Shown: piece by piece, positions 16,761 to 25,788 of the stretch
How the letters are laid out: every line of letters begins with the position of its first letter
How positions within the stretch are numbered: the first letter of the stretch is position 1
Source: Agrobacterium larrymoorei
GTDB lineage: Bacteria; Pseudomonadota; Alphaproteobacteria; Rhizobiales; Rhizobiaceae
DNA: 64,000 bases
Direction: 5' to 3'
NCBI RefSeq assembly: GCF_013322225.1
Contig: NZ_JAAMFB010000015.1
Span: 1-64,000 of the forward strand
Position numbers and translations under genes: made by a program
Notes under the pieces: model-generated
Databases searched by the model: none
Told to the model about the DNA's origin: nothing
The model's input: the letters and a program-made list of their open reading frames with translations, nothing else

Positions 16761-19001
16761 ATGCTTAATAAAAATAAACTGCTGACCGGGGTGGTTTTCC
16801 CCCTGATGTCGATAGCGATTGCAGTAGACCCGGTTGTGGCAGCCAATATTTCGCAGGCTCATCTGTCCGAGCGCCCTGCCCAGCAGGCAAGTTTCGTGCC
16901 CGGCGAGGGAACGATAATCCTTGCGCAGGCGGAACAGCCAAATCCGGAGGAGCTTCCACGCAAGCGCCGTGAACAGTCGGGCGAAGAGCAGCAGCGCCAG
17001 CAACAGGAAGAGGCACCACGCCCCCGCCGTGAAGCCCAGCCTGAAGCAGCCCCCGAGCCACAGCAGGAGCGTCCGCGCCGCGAAGCACATCCGGAACAGC
17101 AGCAGGAACGCCCACGCCGCGAGCAGCAGCGTGAGCAGCCTCAGCCGGAAGCGGAAACCCAGCAACGCCAGCAGGAAGAGCCCGCCCCTCGCCCACGCCG
17201 CAATGCGCAGCCAGATGCAGCGCCCGCAGAGGCACAGCCGGAGCAGCAGCAGGAACGTCCGCGCCGCCAGCGTGAACAACAGCCGCAGGATGGCGAGAGC
17301 CAGCAGCGTCCCCGCCGCGATGCCCAGCCCGACGCGACAACTGGCGAAGCACAGCCAGAGCAACAACAGGAACGTCCTCGTCGCCAGCGCGATCAACAGC
17401 CTGCCGCCGACGGAGCCGAGCAGCAACAGCGCCAGGGCGAACGCCCGCGCCGAAACCAGGAAACCCAGCCCGCTGCGGGCGAAGCGACGCCTGAAAAGCC
17501 GGCTGTTCCGGAAACGAAGCCGGCTGCACCAGAACCTGAGGCAGGCAAGGCCCCTGTGCCCGCAGAGCCGCCAACCCCTGGACGCGCCCCTGCCCCCGCT
17601 GAACAGCCGAACCCCGCCCCGGGCCAGCAGCCTTCCGAACAGCCGCGCCCACCGCGCGGACAGAACGGCGAGCCTGCGCCTGCACCAGTGCCGGGCGCTC
17701 CGCCCGCAGCAGCAGACGGCGCAACAACCGGTCAGGCTCCGGCTGGCGAAGCCGTTCCTGCTCAGGTGGTAACGCCGCAGACTGAAGCGAAACCGATGAC
17801 GAAGGAGCAGCTTGATAAGGCCCGCGCCATTGCGCAGGACCCATCCAAGTCTGCTGATACCGTTGTTTTGCCCGTAGACAAGGGTGCAGCGGTTCTCGAT
17901 AGCGACAAGGAAGCCTATCGCAGCGGCAACGAGCAGCTTCGCGAACAGCGCCGTCGCGAACGCGAGCAGGTTCAGGACTTCAAGGTTCCGACCTCCGACG
18001 CCGAAGCGCAGGCTGCCGCCCGCCGTGATGGGGGAAACACGACGATCAACATTCAGAACATCACCAATGTTCAGGGTGAGCGCATCGATCGCCGTCCCGA
18101 TTTCGATCGTCCAGACGGTGTTCGTGAATGGCGTCCGCGCGACATGCCGCGTGACCGCGACATGGGCGACCGCGTCTTCCTGCAGTTCGGCGACCGCGTC
18201 GTCGTTCGCGGCAACGACGATGACCGCTTCATCAGCGATGGTGCGAAGCCCTATTACGAGCGCCTGCCGGGTGACCGTTACCGCGAAACCATCGAGCGCC
18301 CGGATCGCACGCAGGTCGTCACCATCCGTAACCGCTACGGTGACGTGATCCAGCGTTCGCGTATCGATGCGCGTGGTCGTGAATATGTGCTGTTCTACGC
18401 ACCGGAACTCGTCGACCAGCCGGACCGTGAATATGTTTATCGCGATCCGGGTCTCGACCTGCCGCCGCTGCGTCTGCGTATTCCCGTCAACGAATACATC
18501 ATCGATACGTCTTCGGACGAGGACCGCGACTACTACCGCTTCCTCGAACAGCCGCCGGTGGAGCCAGTCCAGCGGGTCTACACGATGGATGAGGTTCGCT
18601 ACTCAGCCCGCGTCCGCGATATGGTGCGCCGTATCGACCTCGATACGATCACCTTCGCGACAGGCAGTGCGGAAATTCCGATGAGCCAGGCGCAGTCGCT
18701 GCGCAAGGTCGCGGACGCCATCAACAAGGTCCTGCAAAACAATCCGGCAGAAACCTTCCTCATCGAAGGTCATACAGATGCTGTCGGTTCGGATGAAAGC
18801 AACCTCGTTCTGTCCGACGAGCGCGCGTCCTCCGTTGCCAGCGTGCTGACCGAAGTTTACGGCATTCCGCCGGAAAACCTCACGACGCAGGGTTATGGCG
18901 AACGCTATCTGAAGGTCCAGACACTGGGCCCGAGTCAGGAAAATCGCCGCGTAACCATACGCCGCATCACACCGCTGGTTCGTCCGGTAGCGCAGAACTG
19001 A
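16761..19001 (+). CDS. OmpA-family protein with long Arg/Gln/Pro-rich segment
   Basis: The 746-residue envelope protein has a signal peptide at residues 1-28 (cleavage after Val-Val-Ala-Ala). A low-complexity region at about 55-340 is built of repeats of the type Gln-Gln-Gln-Glu-Arg-Pro-Arg-Arg, then Pro/Ala-rich. A charged region follows, and a C-terminal OmpA-like peptidoglycan-binding domain covers about 625-740, with Thr-Phe-Ala-Thr-Gly-Ser-Ala, Glu-Gly-His-Thr-Asp-Ala-Val-Gly-Ser and the Leu-Ser-x-x-Arg-Ala pattern. No outer-membrane beta barrel is evident. It likely ties the envelope to peptidoglycan, with the basic repeats as a flexible spacer. The ribosome-binding site is GAGGAAG. A terminator follows. 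Confidence 0.9.
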   Translation: MLNKNKLLTGVVFPLMSIAIAVDPVVAANISQAHLSERPAQQASFVPGEGTIILAQAEQPNPEELPRKRREQSGEEQQRQQQEEAPRPRREAQPEAAPEPQQERPRREAHPEQQQERPRREQQREQPQPEAETQQRQQEEPAPRPRRNAQPDAAPAEAQPEQQQERPRRQREQQPQDGESQQRPRRDAQPDATTGEAQPEQQQERPRRQRDQQPAADGAEQQQRQGERPRRNQETQPAAGEATPEKPAVPETKPAAPEPEAGKAPVPAEPPTPGRAPAPAEQPNPAPGQQPSEQPRPPRGQNGEPAPAPVPGAPPAAADGATTGQAPAGEAVPAQVVTPQTEAKPMTKEQLDKARAIAQDPSKSADTVVLPVDKGAAVLDSDKEAYRSGNEQLREQRRREREQVQDFKVPTSDAEAQAAARRDGGNTTINIQNITNVQGERIDRRPDFDRPDGVREWRPRDMPRDRDMGDRVFLQFGDRVVVRGNDDDRFISDGAKPYYERLPGDRYRETIERPDRTQVVTIRNRYGDVIQRSRIDARGREYVLFYAPELVDQPDREYVYRDPGLDLPPLRLRIPVNEYIIDTSSDEDRDYYRFLEQPPVEPVQRVYTMDEVRYSARVRDMVRRIDLDTITFATGSAEIPMSQAQSLRKVADAINKVLQNNPAETFLIEGHTDAVGSDESNLVLSDERASSVASVLTEVYGIPPENLTTQGYGERYLKVQTLGPSQENRRVTIRRITPLVRPVAQN

Positions 19002-19017
19002 CGTCCGCATAGGAAAC

Positions 19018-19056
19018 AAAAAGGCCCGAAAGCGACGCTGCTTTCGGGCCTTTTTC
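19018..19056. terminator. bidirectional terminator between the OmpA-like gene and the Lrp-type gene
   Basis: The arms AAAAGGCCCGAAAGC and GCTTTCGGGCCTTTTT around a short loop have T runs on both strands. It serves the plus-strand OmpA-like gene and the convergent minus-strand regulator gene. Confidence 0.85.
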
Positions 19057-19100
19057 AATTGGTGCTCAGCGCTGGAACAAGGCAGAAGCCCCGCCCCTGA

Positions 19101-19589
19101 TCACTCTTCGCCGGACTTCGGATTGTCCAGCAGCATGTAATCCAGCGGTAGTTCGGTCGTGTACTTGATTTGCTCCATGGCAAAGGCCGAGGAGACATCG
19201 CGGATTTCGATCTTCGCAATCATGCGCTTGTAGAAAGCGTCATAGGCCGCAATATCCGGCACAACGACGCGCAGCAGATAATCGACATCGCCGCTCATGC
19301 GGTAGAATTCAACGACTTCAGGGAATTCAGAAACGACTTCGGAGAAGCGCTTCAGCCATTCGATGGAATGCGACGCCGTGCGTATGGACACGAAAACGGT
19401 GACTTTCGTGTTCACCTTAACCGGATCGAGCAGGGCGACGCGACGGCGGATAACACCGTCCTCTTCCATTTTCTGAATCCGACGCCAGCATGGCGTTGTC
19501 GAAAGGCCCACCTTCTTTGCAAGGTCGGCAACAGCAAGGGTGGAGTCTTCTTGCAATATGCGCAGTATTTTACGGTCCAGGCGGTCCAA
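19101..19589 (-). CDS. Lrp/AsnC-family transcriptional regulator
   Basis: The 162 residues have an N-terminal winged helix-turn-helix at about 1-60 (Asp-Arg-Lys-Ile-Leu-Arg-Ile-Leu, then Val-Gly-Leu-Ser-Thr-Thr-Pro-Cys-Trp-Arg-Arg) and a C-terminal RAM ligand-binding domain at about 70-150 with Met-Ser-Gly-Asp-Val-Asp-Tyr-Leu-Leu. The family senses amino acids and forms octamers on DNA. The Thr-Pro-Cys-Trp-Arg-Arg recognition helix is typical of the Lrp branch. No divergent amino-acid gene lies next to it, so its target is not evident from context. Confidence 0.94.
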   Translation of the reverse strand: MDRLDRKILRILQEDSTLAVADLAKKVGLSTTPCWRRIQKMEEDGVIRRRVALLDPVKVNTKVTVFVSIRTASHSIEWLKRFSEVVSEFPEVVEFYRMSGDVDYLLRVVVPDIAAYDAFYKRMIAKIEIRDVSSAFAMEQIKYTTELPLDYMLLDNPKSGEE

Positions 19590-19655
19590 TCAACTCTCCT
19601 CCAGAATTATTTTCCTCTGTTTACACTAAAAAAAAGAGAAAAAAAGAAATTTGTT

Positions 19656-20303
19656 TCAGATGAGGAGTCTTTCCACATCGCTGCGAAGTACGGGCAAAAC
19701 TTCCCCATCAAACCACGGATTTTTCTTCAGCCACGCGCTGTTGCGCCAACTGGGATGCGGTAGCGGCAGAACCGGAAGACCGGTGTTGACGTATCGATAA
19801 CTCCGCCAGTTCCGAACGGTCTCCGTCATCGTCTTCAGCCTCTTCTCCCGCAAATGCCAGGCCTGCGCATATTGGCCCACCGCTAGAACCAGCTCGATCT
19901 GCGGCATGGCATTTATAACGGCTTCTCGCCAGTGTGGTGCGCATTCCGAACGGGGAGGAAGATCGCTTCCCTTCTCATCGTAACCGGGAAAGCAGAAACC
20001 CATCGGCACAATGGCGAAGCAGTCGGCGTCATAGAATGTCTTGCGGTCTACATTCAGCCAATCCCTCAAGCGATCGCCAGAAGCATCATTGAACGGTAAG
20101 CCGCTTTCGTGAACGCGAAGCCCCGGGGCCTGCCCGGCAATCAGGATTTTAGCCTTGGCAGAAATAACCGCAACGGGACGTGGCTCATGTGGCAGGCGAT
20201 GTTTCTCGCCCATTTGCGGAGCATCCCGGCAAAGCCGACATCGGGCAATATCCCGTCTCAGCTGCTCAAGCTGGTTTCCGTTCTGGAGCACATTTTCCGT
20301 CAT
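19656..20303 (-). CDS. uracil-DNA glycosylase superfamily protein, probably Fe-S type
   Basis: It is a DNA-repair glycosylase-like protein of 215 aa. Motif A is Gly-Gln-Ala-Pro-Gly at 57-61 and the C-terminal substrate motif is His-Pro-Ser-Trp-Arg-Asn. Four cysteines (22, 25, 104, 121), spaced as Cys-x-x-Cys then Phe-Cys-Phe-Pro-Gly and Glu-Cys-Ala, match the 4Fe-4S ligand pattern of family 4-like enzymes. The cognate lesion is not proven. ATG 20303 is preferred; a GTG at 20318 in frame would overlap the nuclease gene. It follows that gene closely and may share its transcript. Confidence 0.85.
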   Translation of the reverse strand: MTENVLQNGNQLEQLRRDIARCRLCRDAPQMGEKHRLPHEPRPVAVISAKAKILIAGQAPGLRVHESGLPFNDASGDRLRDWLNVDRKTFYDADCFAIVPMGFCFPGYDEKGSDLPPRSECAPHWREAVINAMPQIELVLAVGQYAQAWHLREKRLKTMTETVRNWRSYRYVNTGLPVLPLPHPSWRNSAWLKKNPWFDGEVLPVLRSDVERLLI

Positions 20304-20311
20304 GATTATTT

Positions 20312-20890
20312 CTACCACCCCACCAGATGGCGGAACAACTGAAGCATGCCGGCAAATGGCGTATCCATGTCAGCCGCCTTGTGCTCCCGCCGCCAATCCC
20401 TCGGCTGCTGAAAGTCGCCGCTCCAAATTCCGGCTCCCTTCGTTTTGGCTTCCGTCTGCTCCCTTGAAAACAGGAAATATTCCGTGGCAACTGCCAGTCC
20501 GGCAGCGACCATGCCGCCTGCCACATCCTGTCCGTTTGCCGAGCACCGCACCAGCAGGCGACCATATTTGTCCTTGCTGTTTCCTCTGCATTCTACCGAT
20601 GCGGATTGCAGCAGGCTTTTTAGACGATCTCTGGCCGCATCACCGCAGGGCCAAACATCCTCACCTCTGAAACAGGTCTGGCGCAGTTCCGGTGCATCGA
20701 TACCGATAAGGCGAAATCGCTGACCGTCGTGCGAAATCGTGTCACCATCGACCGCAGCGAACCGGCCGGTAAAGCGCTGCTCGCCGAAGCCGTCCAGCTT
20801 CGCCGTGATCAGCGCCCCGGCTACGACGATGGCCAGTGCGATCACGCCATCCTTCAACAGCCGAAACGGCCTGCCTGACTTTCGTCTCAT
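20312..20890 (-). CDS. membrane-anchored thermonuclease-like protein (SNase domain)
   Basis: The 192-residue protein has a basic N-terminus and a single hydrophobic anchor or uncleaved signal at about residues 12-30. A staphylococcal-nuclease-like domain follows: Val-Asp-Gly-Asp-Thr-Ile, Leu-Ile-Gly-Ile-Asp-Ala-Pro-Glu, and Asp-Lys-Tyr-Gly-Arg-Leu. The calcium and catalytic residues of the family appear present (Asp in Asp-Gly-Asp-Thr, Arg in Phe-Arg-Leu-Ile, Arg in Tyr-Gly-Arg). The start ATG 20890 is used because the frame upstream runs into the divergent kinase gene. It lies 8 bases before the glycosylase-like gene. Confidence 0.88.
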   Translation of the reverse strand: MRRKSGRPFRLLKDGVIALAIVVAGALITAKLDGFGEQRFTGRFAAVDGDTISHDGQRFRLIGIDAPELRQTCFRGEDVWPCGDAARDRLKSLLQSASVECRGNSKDKYGRLLVRCSANGQDVAGGMVAAGLAVATEYFLFSREQTEAKTKGAGIWSGDFQQPRDWRREHKAADMDTPFAGMLQLFRHLVGW

Positions 20891-20998
20891 GTAAGAACAA
20901 ACCCTTTTCAGAAATGGCAAACAAATCCTTTCACGGCAGCATCTTCTTAATATTTTGCCGTTAGGCTGCAAGCGTCCCGTATTGGTTTCGTTGTGTAT

Positions 20999-22534
20999 AT
21001 GAGTAAGAGCGCCAGTATCACTGCCGACAAGAATATCGTCGACCGGTCTCGCACGCGGCGCAACAAAGCTGTGTTCGATACCGTCAAGTCGACACGCGAA
21101 CGGCTGCAGTACGGACCCGTGGCAACGAGCGCTTTTGAGCGGGACATGCTGCAAATGCATGTGGCGGAGACGCTGCAGGGGGCGACGATCATGCCCCTTT
21201 TCATCACTCTGGCGACGGTTGTCGGCGTCTACATCAGCCGCGACGTCCAGATCGTCGGCTGGACGATCCTCGCGCTCAGCGCCCATGCTCTCACGATTTT
21301 TTTTGCACGAAAGGCATCACGCCAGGAGATGACTGCGGCCAGCGCGCCCCGCTGGCACAATACGTTTCTGGCGGCGCAGATCATCGTCGGTTTGATCTGG
21401 GCGATCTTCGCCGTGCAGCAGATGCCGACAAACGACCACGCCCTGTTGATGTTCTACAAGGGCGCGACCCTGTTGATCGCGCTTTCGATCACGGCAATGT
21501 CGAACTTCATGTTGCGAAAAGCGACGTTGATGACATTTCTGCCGGTGCTCATGGCGCTCAGCGTCATGGCGGCGATTTCCCGCGACCCCATGGATATCGG
21601 TCTGGCGCTGATGTTTGCCATGGCCATGCTGTTTTGCCAGCATGTCACCAAGCGGCTACATCTTTCCAGCATCAAGCTTTTGTCGTTCCAGTCCGAGAAG
21701 GACGACCTTATCGCGGAGCTTGAAGTCGCAAAGTCCATGTCGGACGAGGCACGAAGGCGTGCGGAAGAAGCCAACATGGCCAAATCCCGCTTTCTCGCCT
21801 CCATGTCTCACGAATTGCGAACCCCGCTCAACGCCATTCTCGGCTTCTCCGAGGTCATGGCCTCCGAGGTTCTCGGACCGCTGAACAATCCGTTATACAA
21901 GGAATACTCCGGCGATATTCACCGCTCCGGCCAGCACCTTCTGGATCTCATCAATGAAATTCTCGACCTGTCCCGCATCGAGGCCGGTCGATACGAGCTT
22001 CATGAAGAGGCGGTGTCGGTTCTGGAAATTGCAGAAGACTGCGTAGGGATGATCCAGTTGCGCGCACGGGCCAAGAACATCGGCATCCGGCAGCAGTTCG
22101 AAGGAAGCCTTCCGCATGTGTGGGCCGATGAGAAGGCAATACGTCAGGTCATTTTGAACCTTCTGTCGAACGCCGTGAAATTCACGCCACAGGGGGGCGA
22201 AATTTCCATAAAGGCAGGCTGGACGGCTCGCGGTGGACAATATGTGTCGATCAAGGACAACGGCCCAGGTATTCCGGAGGAGGAAATCCCGGTCGTCCTT
22301 TCCGCCTTCGGTCAGGGTTCCATCGCCATCAAAAGCGCCGAACAGGGCACAGGTCTCGGCCTTCCCATCGTACAAGCGATTCTCGCCAAGCATGACGGTC
22401 AGTTCCTGCTCAAATCAAAGCTGCGCGAGGGCACCGAGGTCATCGCGATCCTGCCTGCCAAGCGGGTATTGCAGAGCATTCCCGCTGTTGAAGACGTGCA
22501 GGTGGTTCAGCCTCGCAAACGATCTTTCGCGTAA
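20999..22534 (+). CDS. pdhS2: PdhS2-type sensor histidine kinase (DivJ/PleC/PdhS family)
   Basis: This membrane sensor kinase of 511 aa probably acts on DivK and so on the CtrA cell-cycle pathway, which in Agrobacterium governs motility versus attachment. Several hydrophobic helices at about 60-215 are followed by a HisKA domain with His271 in Ser-His-Glu-Leu-Arg-Thr-Pro and Thr275. Its extended signature (Gly-Pro-Leu near 290, then Asp-Ile-His-x-Ser-Gly and Leu-Asp-Leu-Ser-Arg-Ile-Glu-Ala-Gly) is the DivJ/PleC/PdhS one. The HATPase domain has Asn-Leu-Leu-Ser-Asn-Ala, Asp-Asn-Gly-Pro-Gly-Ile and Gly-Thr-Gly-Leu-Gly-Leu. With ATG 20999 the numbering matches the reported PdhS2 His271/Thr275, from memory. 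Confidence 0.8.
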   Translation: MSKSASITADKNIVDRSRTRRNKAVFDTVKSTRERLQYGPVATSAFERDMLQMHVAETLQGATIMPLFITLATVVGVYISRDVQIVGWTILALSAHALTIFFARKASRQEMTAASAPRWHNTFLAAQIIVGLIWAIFAVQQMPTNDHALLMFYKGATLLIALSITAMSNFMLRKATLMTFLPVLMALSVMAAISRDPMDIGLALMFAMAMLFCQHVTKRLHLSSIKLLSFQSEKDDLIAELEVAKSMSDEARRRAEEANMAKSRFLASMSHELRTPLNAILGFSEVMASEVLGPLNNPLYKEYSGDIHRSGQHLLDLINEILDLSRIEAGRYELHEEAVSVLEIAEDCVGMIQLRARAKNIGIRQQFEGSLPHVWADEKAIRQVILNLLSNAVKFTPQGGEISIKAGWTARGGQYVSIKDNGPGIPEEEIPVVLSAFGQGSIAIKSAEQGTGLGLPIVQAILAKHDGQFLLKSKLREGTEVIAILPAKRVLQSIPAVEDVQVVQPRKRSFA

Positions 22535-22728
22535 CGCATATCCCTATCCAGCAGCGAGCATCGTGCGCCCGCTGCCGACACCGGCCTTCATCTTCAACGG
22601 CGGTGTCGTATCGAAAAACGCCGAAACTGAAACAAGCTAGCACCCCTAGCAAGAATTTGTTCACCAAATTTATTTAGGATTCCTGAGGATTGCCGCAGAT
22701 CGCGGCCGCTGAAGGTGCAGGTTCAGGT

Positions 22729-23919
22729 ATGGCGTATGTTTCCCTTCCGCGTCGCTTGGTGACGTTGCTGATGATGTCCACGGTGATCGTGTCGTGTTCG
22801 GCGGAGGGGCTTGTACCTCCCGCCGAAGTCGACGGCCAAACGCGCGTCAGCTCCATTCATTCATCCAACCAGCGGAATTACAACGCCGCTCCGCCAGCAG
22901 CAGTTCAGTTTTCCCAGCCGGATGAGAGCGTGGCGCTGTCGCAACCCATGCCATCCTACAGCGCCCCTTCCCGCGATCCATTGCTGAACGGCGCATCGGG
23001 TCAGCAATATTCGACGCTCGATGCACAGCAGGCACGTCTGAGCGGCGGGCAGGCAACGTCAAGTGAGATGTCGGAAGCGATGGCGGAAGGAGATTCCGGC
23101 GTCAACATGGATGAAGGCCTCGGCGTTTCGCCGGGTCGCAGTCTGGCAGAAGAGCAGGATATCGACATTTCCGCCGATGCCCCTCCTGCCTCGGCTATGG
23201 GCAGCCAGCGCTCATCGCCAGGTCTTCCCGCTCAACAAGGTCAGTCACGCCTCATTCCGCCACCGGAGCCAGGTCAATCACGCCGCGCGCCCGTTCAGGA
23301 CGTTGCCATGCTGATGCCGCAAAACCCGATGCAGGAAAACCGGATGTCGCAACCTCCGGGCATGATGCCGCAATCGGAAATAGCTTGCCGCACAGAGCTT
23401 CGCAGGCTGGGCGTCGCGTTTCGCGATGTGGCCCGGATCGCTGATGGCCCGACCTGCGGCATCGATTACCCTATTGAACTGAGCGGGCTGGCAAGTGGAG
23501 TATCAGTACGTCCTGCGGTGAAGCTCAACTGCCAGGTGACGCTCGCCTTCGCCAAGTGGGTAAAGTTCGAGCTCGTCCCGTCCTCGCGCTTTCGCTACCT
23601 ATCGGGCGTGGAGAGGATCACGCCGATGGGCGGCTATTCCTGCCGCAAGATGAATTCCCGTTCCAGCAATCCCTGGTCGGAACATGCGCGTGGCAACGCC
23701 ATCGATATCGGTACGATCACACTTAAGAACGGCAAGGAAATCGACGTTCGCAAGAAGAGCTTCTTTGCCTTCCGCGAAAAGGGATTGCTGAAGGCGGTCC
23801 GCAGCGATAGCTGCAAATATTTCTCAACGGTTCTTGGGCCGGGCAGCGACCCGAACCACTGGAACCATTTCCATTTCGATCTGCGAACCCGCAAGTCAGG
23901 CTATCGCCACTGCAATTGA
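22729..23919 (+). CDS. extensin-like domain lipoprotein
   Basis: The 396 residues start with a lipoprotein signal ending in Ile-Val-Ser-Cys (Cys at about 23). A variable Gln/Pro/Ser/Met-rich linker covers about 25-225. The C-terminal extensin-like domain begins at about residue 228 (Cys-Arg-Thr-Glu-Leu). The domain keeps Ser-Glu-His-Ala-Arg-Gly-Asn-Ala-Ile-Asp-Ile-Gly and His-Trp-Asn-His-Phe-His-Phe-Asp, a zinc-site layout like LAS/M15 peptidoglycan peptidases, so a cell-wall hydrolase role is likely but unproven. Several cysteines could form disulfides. A TTG at 22690 is an alternative start, but 22729 gives a clean signal. Confidence 0.85.
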   Translation: MAYVSLPRRLVTLLMMSTVIVSCSAEGLVPPAEVDGQTRVSSIHSSNQRNYNAAPPAAVQFSQPDESVALSQPMPSYSAPSRDPLLNGASGQQYSTLDAQQARLSGGQATSSEMSEAMAEGDSGVNMDEGLGVSPGRSLAEEQDIDISADAPPASAMGSQRSSPGLPAQQGQSRLIPPPEPGQSRRAPVQDVAMLMPQNPMQENRMSQPPGMMPQSEIACRTELRRLGVAFRDVARIADGPTCGIDYPIELSGLASGVSVRPAVKLNCQVTLAFAKWVKFELVPSSRFRYLSGVERITPMGGYSCRKMNSRSSNPWSEHARGNAIDIGTITLKNGKEIDVRKKSFFAFREKGLLKAVRSDSCKYFSTVLGPGSDPNHWNHFHFDLRTRKSGYRHCN

Positions 23920-24028
23920 ACTCTCATAGGCGAGCGTGATTTCTTGGATATTATCTCTAATCTCCATGCACACTTTCGCGCGCCATGCGTTATATGCTTT
24001 CGAACTGGCTCGTGTTGAAAGATCCCCT

Positions 24029-24967
24029 ATGAATTCTTCCAGGAAATCCATTGTTTCTATTCGAGATTTGACGAAGTCCTACGCCAACGGTTTTCAGGCC
24101 CTGAAGGGCGTAAGCCTCGATATCGAGGAGGGAGAGATACTTGCGCTTCTCGGCCCAAACGGTGCTGGCAAAACCACGCTGATCTCCATCATTTGTGGTC
24201 TGGTCAATCCCAGCGGCGGTACCGTGCTGGTTGGCGGCAATGATGTGGTCAAGAACTTCCGTGAGACGCGGGCGCTGATCGGGCTTGTTCCGCAGGAATT
24301 AACGACCGACCAGTTCGAAACCGTCTGGAATACGGTATCCTTTTCTCGCGGGCTTCACGGACAGAAGAAGAATCCTGCCCTGATCGAGCGCATCCTGAAA
24401 TCGCTGTCGCTCTGGAACAAGAAAGACAACATGCTGCGCGAGCTTTCCGGCGGCATGAAACGTCGCGTGCTGATCGCCAAGGCTTTGGCGCATGAGCCGA
24501 AGGTGCTGTTTCTGGATGAGCCCACGGCGGGCGTGGACGTCGCACTGCGTCGCGACATGTGGAAAGTGGTGGAGGAGCTGCGTGAAACCGGCGTCACCAT
24601 CATTCTGACGACCCATTACATCGAAGAGGCCGAAGAGATCGCCGACCGCGTCGGCGTCATCAACAGCGGCGAACTTCTCTTGGTGGAAGAAAAAACAGCG
24701 CTGATGCAAAAGCTTGGTCGAAAGCAGCTTTCACTCGAACTGACCGAGCCCGTACAGGCTCTGCCGGAAAGCCTCGCGCCTTTCAATCTGGAACTGTCAG
24801 AAGACAGATACAGGGTGACGTACGAATATGACGGCAACGGCGAACATAACAGCATTGCCGATCTGCTTTCAGCCCTTTCGGCGGCCGGTATGCATTTCAA
24901 GGATATTTCGACACGCCAGAGCTCGCTGGAAGATATCTTCGTCGCGCTGGTAGGAGGACAGAAATGA
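24029..24967 (+). CDS. ABC-2 type transporter, ATP-binding protein
   Basis: This is the ATPase subunit (312 aa) of a two-gene exporter. Walker A is Gly-Pro-Asn-Gly-Ala-Gly-Lys-Thr (about residue 44), the signature is Leu-Ser-Gly-Gly-Met-Lys-Arg-Arg, and Walker B is [11 protein letters not shown], followed by the switch His in Thr-Thr-His-Tyr-Ile-Glu-Glu-Ala. The family includes NodI- and DrrA-like pumps; the substrate is unknown. ATG 24029 gives a normal N-terminus; the frame is open 31 codons upstream. The stop overlaps the permease start by 4 bases (ATGA). Confidence 0.93.
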   Translation: MNSSRKSIVSIRDLTKSYANGFQALKGVSLDIEEGEILALLGPNGAGKTTLISIICGLVNPSGGTVLVGGNDVVKNFRETRALIGLVPQELTTDQFETVWNTVSFSRGLHGQKKNPALIERILKSLSLWNKKDNMLRELSGGMKRRVLIAKALAHEPKVLFLDEPTAGVDVALRRDMWKVVEELRETGVTIILTTHYIEEAEEIADRVGVINSGELLLVEEKTALMQKLGRKQLSLELTEPVQALPESLAPFNLELSEDRYRVTYEYDGNGEHNSIADLLSALSAAGMHFKDISTRQSSLEDIFVALVGGQK

Positions 24968-25725
24968 ACTTCGAAGCCATAAAGTCCATCTACCTTTTCG
25001 AAATGGCACGCACGCGCCGCACGCTGCTGCAGAGCGTTGTTTCTCCTGTGATTTCAACCTCGCTCTACTTCATCGTGTTCGGCACCGCGATCGGCTCGCG
25101 CATTCAGGAGGTGGAAGGCGTATCTTACGGTGCCTTCATCACGCCCGGCCTTATCATGCTTACACTCCTCACGCAGTGCATCGGCAATGGGTCATTTGGC
25201 ATCTATTTTCCGAAGTTCACCGGAACGATCTACGAGATCCTGTCCGCACCTGTCTCCATGACGGAAATCCTTGCCGGCTATGTCGGCGCGGCTGCGACGA
25301 AGGGGTTGATGATCGGCACGATCATTCTGATCACGGCATCGTTCTTCGTCGATGTTTCGATTGCCCATCCATTCATGATGATACTGTTCTTCGTGCTGAC
25401 GGCAGTCAGTTTCAGTCTGTTTGGGTTCATCATCGGCATTTGGGCGAGCAATTTCGAGCAGTTGAATCTCATTCCCATGCTTGTCGTTCCGCCGCTTACC
25501 TTTCTTGGGGGCAGCTTTTATTCGATCAACATGCTGCCGCCCTTCTGGCAAACGGTCAGCCACTTCAACCCAGTCCTCTATTTGATCAGCGGCTTCCGCT
25601 GGAGCTTTTATGAGATAGCAGACGTCAACCCCTTGATCAGCCTCGTAATGATTTCGCTCTTCCTTGCCGCTTGTCTGGGTGTCGTCGGCTGGATGTTCAA
25701 AACTGGCTACAAACTAAGAAACTGA
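24964..25725 (+). CDS. ABC-2 type transporter permease
   Basis: This is the membrane partner (253 aa) of the preceding ATPase, with six hydrophobic helices typical of ABC-2 permeases (NodJ-like). The segment [14 protein letters not shown] before helix 6 and His-Phe-Asn-Pro are the family signature region. Start and ATPase stop overlap as ATGA, so the subunits are made together. The operon ends at a bidirectional terminator. Confidence 0.93.
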   Translation: MNFEAIKSIYLFEMARTRRTLLQSVVSPVISTSLYFIVFGTAIGSRIQEVEGVSYGAFITPGLIMLTLLTQCIGNGSFGIYFPKFTGTIYEILSAPVSMTEILAGYVGAAATKGLMIGTIILITASFFVDVSIAHPFMMILFFVLTAVSFSLFGFIIGIWASNFEQLNLIPMLVVPPLTFLGGSFYSINMLPPFWQTVSHFNPVLYLISGFRWSFYEIADVNPLISLVMISLFLAACLGVVGWMFKTGYKLRN

Positions 25726-25740
25726 CGTTTCACGACGGCA

Positions 25741-25774
25741 AAAAACTGGCAGCTGTGAGGCTGCCAGTTTTTCT
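25741..25774. terminator. bidirectional terminator between ABC-2 permease and Gly/His-repeat gene
   Basis: The perfect 13-base arms AAAAACTGGCAGC and GCTGCCAGTTTTT with a 6-base loop have T runs on both strands between convergent genes. Confidence 0.88.
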
Positions 25775-25788
25775 CTGTTGAGACGATT

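Noticed and set aside
16765..17844. Long minus-strand frame (359 codons) and a plus-strand frame at 16921-17772 over the OmpA-like gene
   Set aside because: Both are by-products of the low-complexity GC-rich repeat; the plus frame with signal peptide and OmpA domain explains the region.
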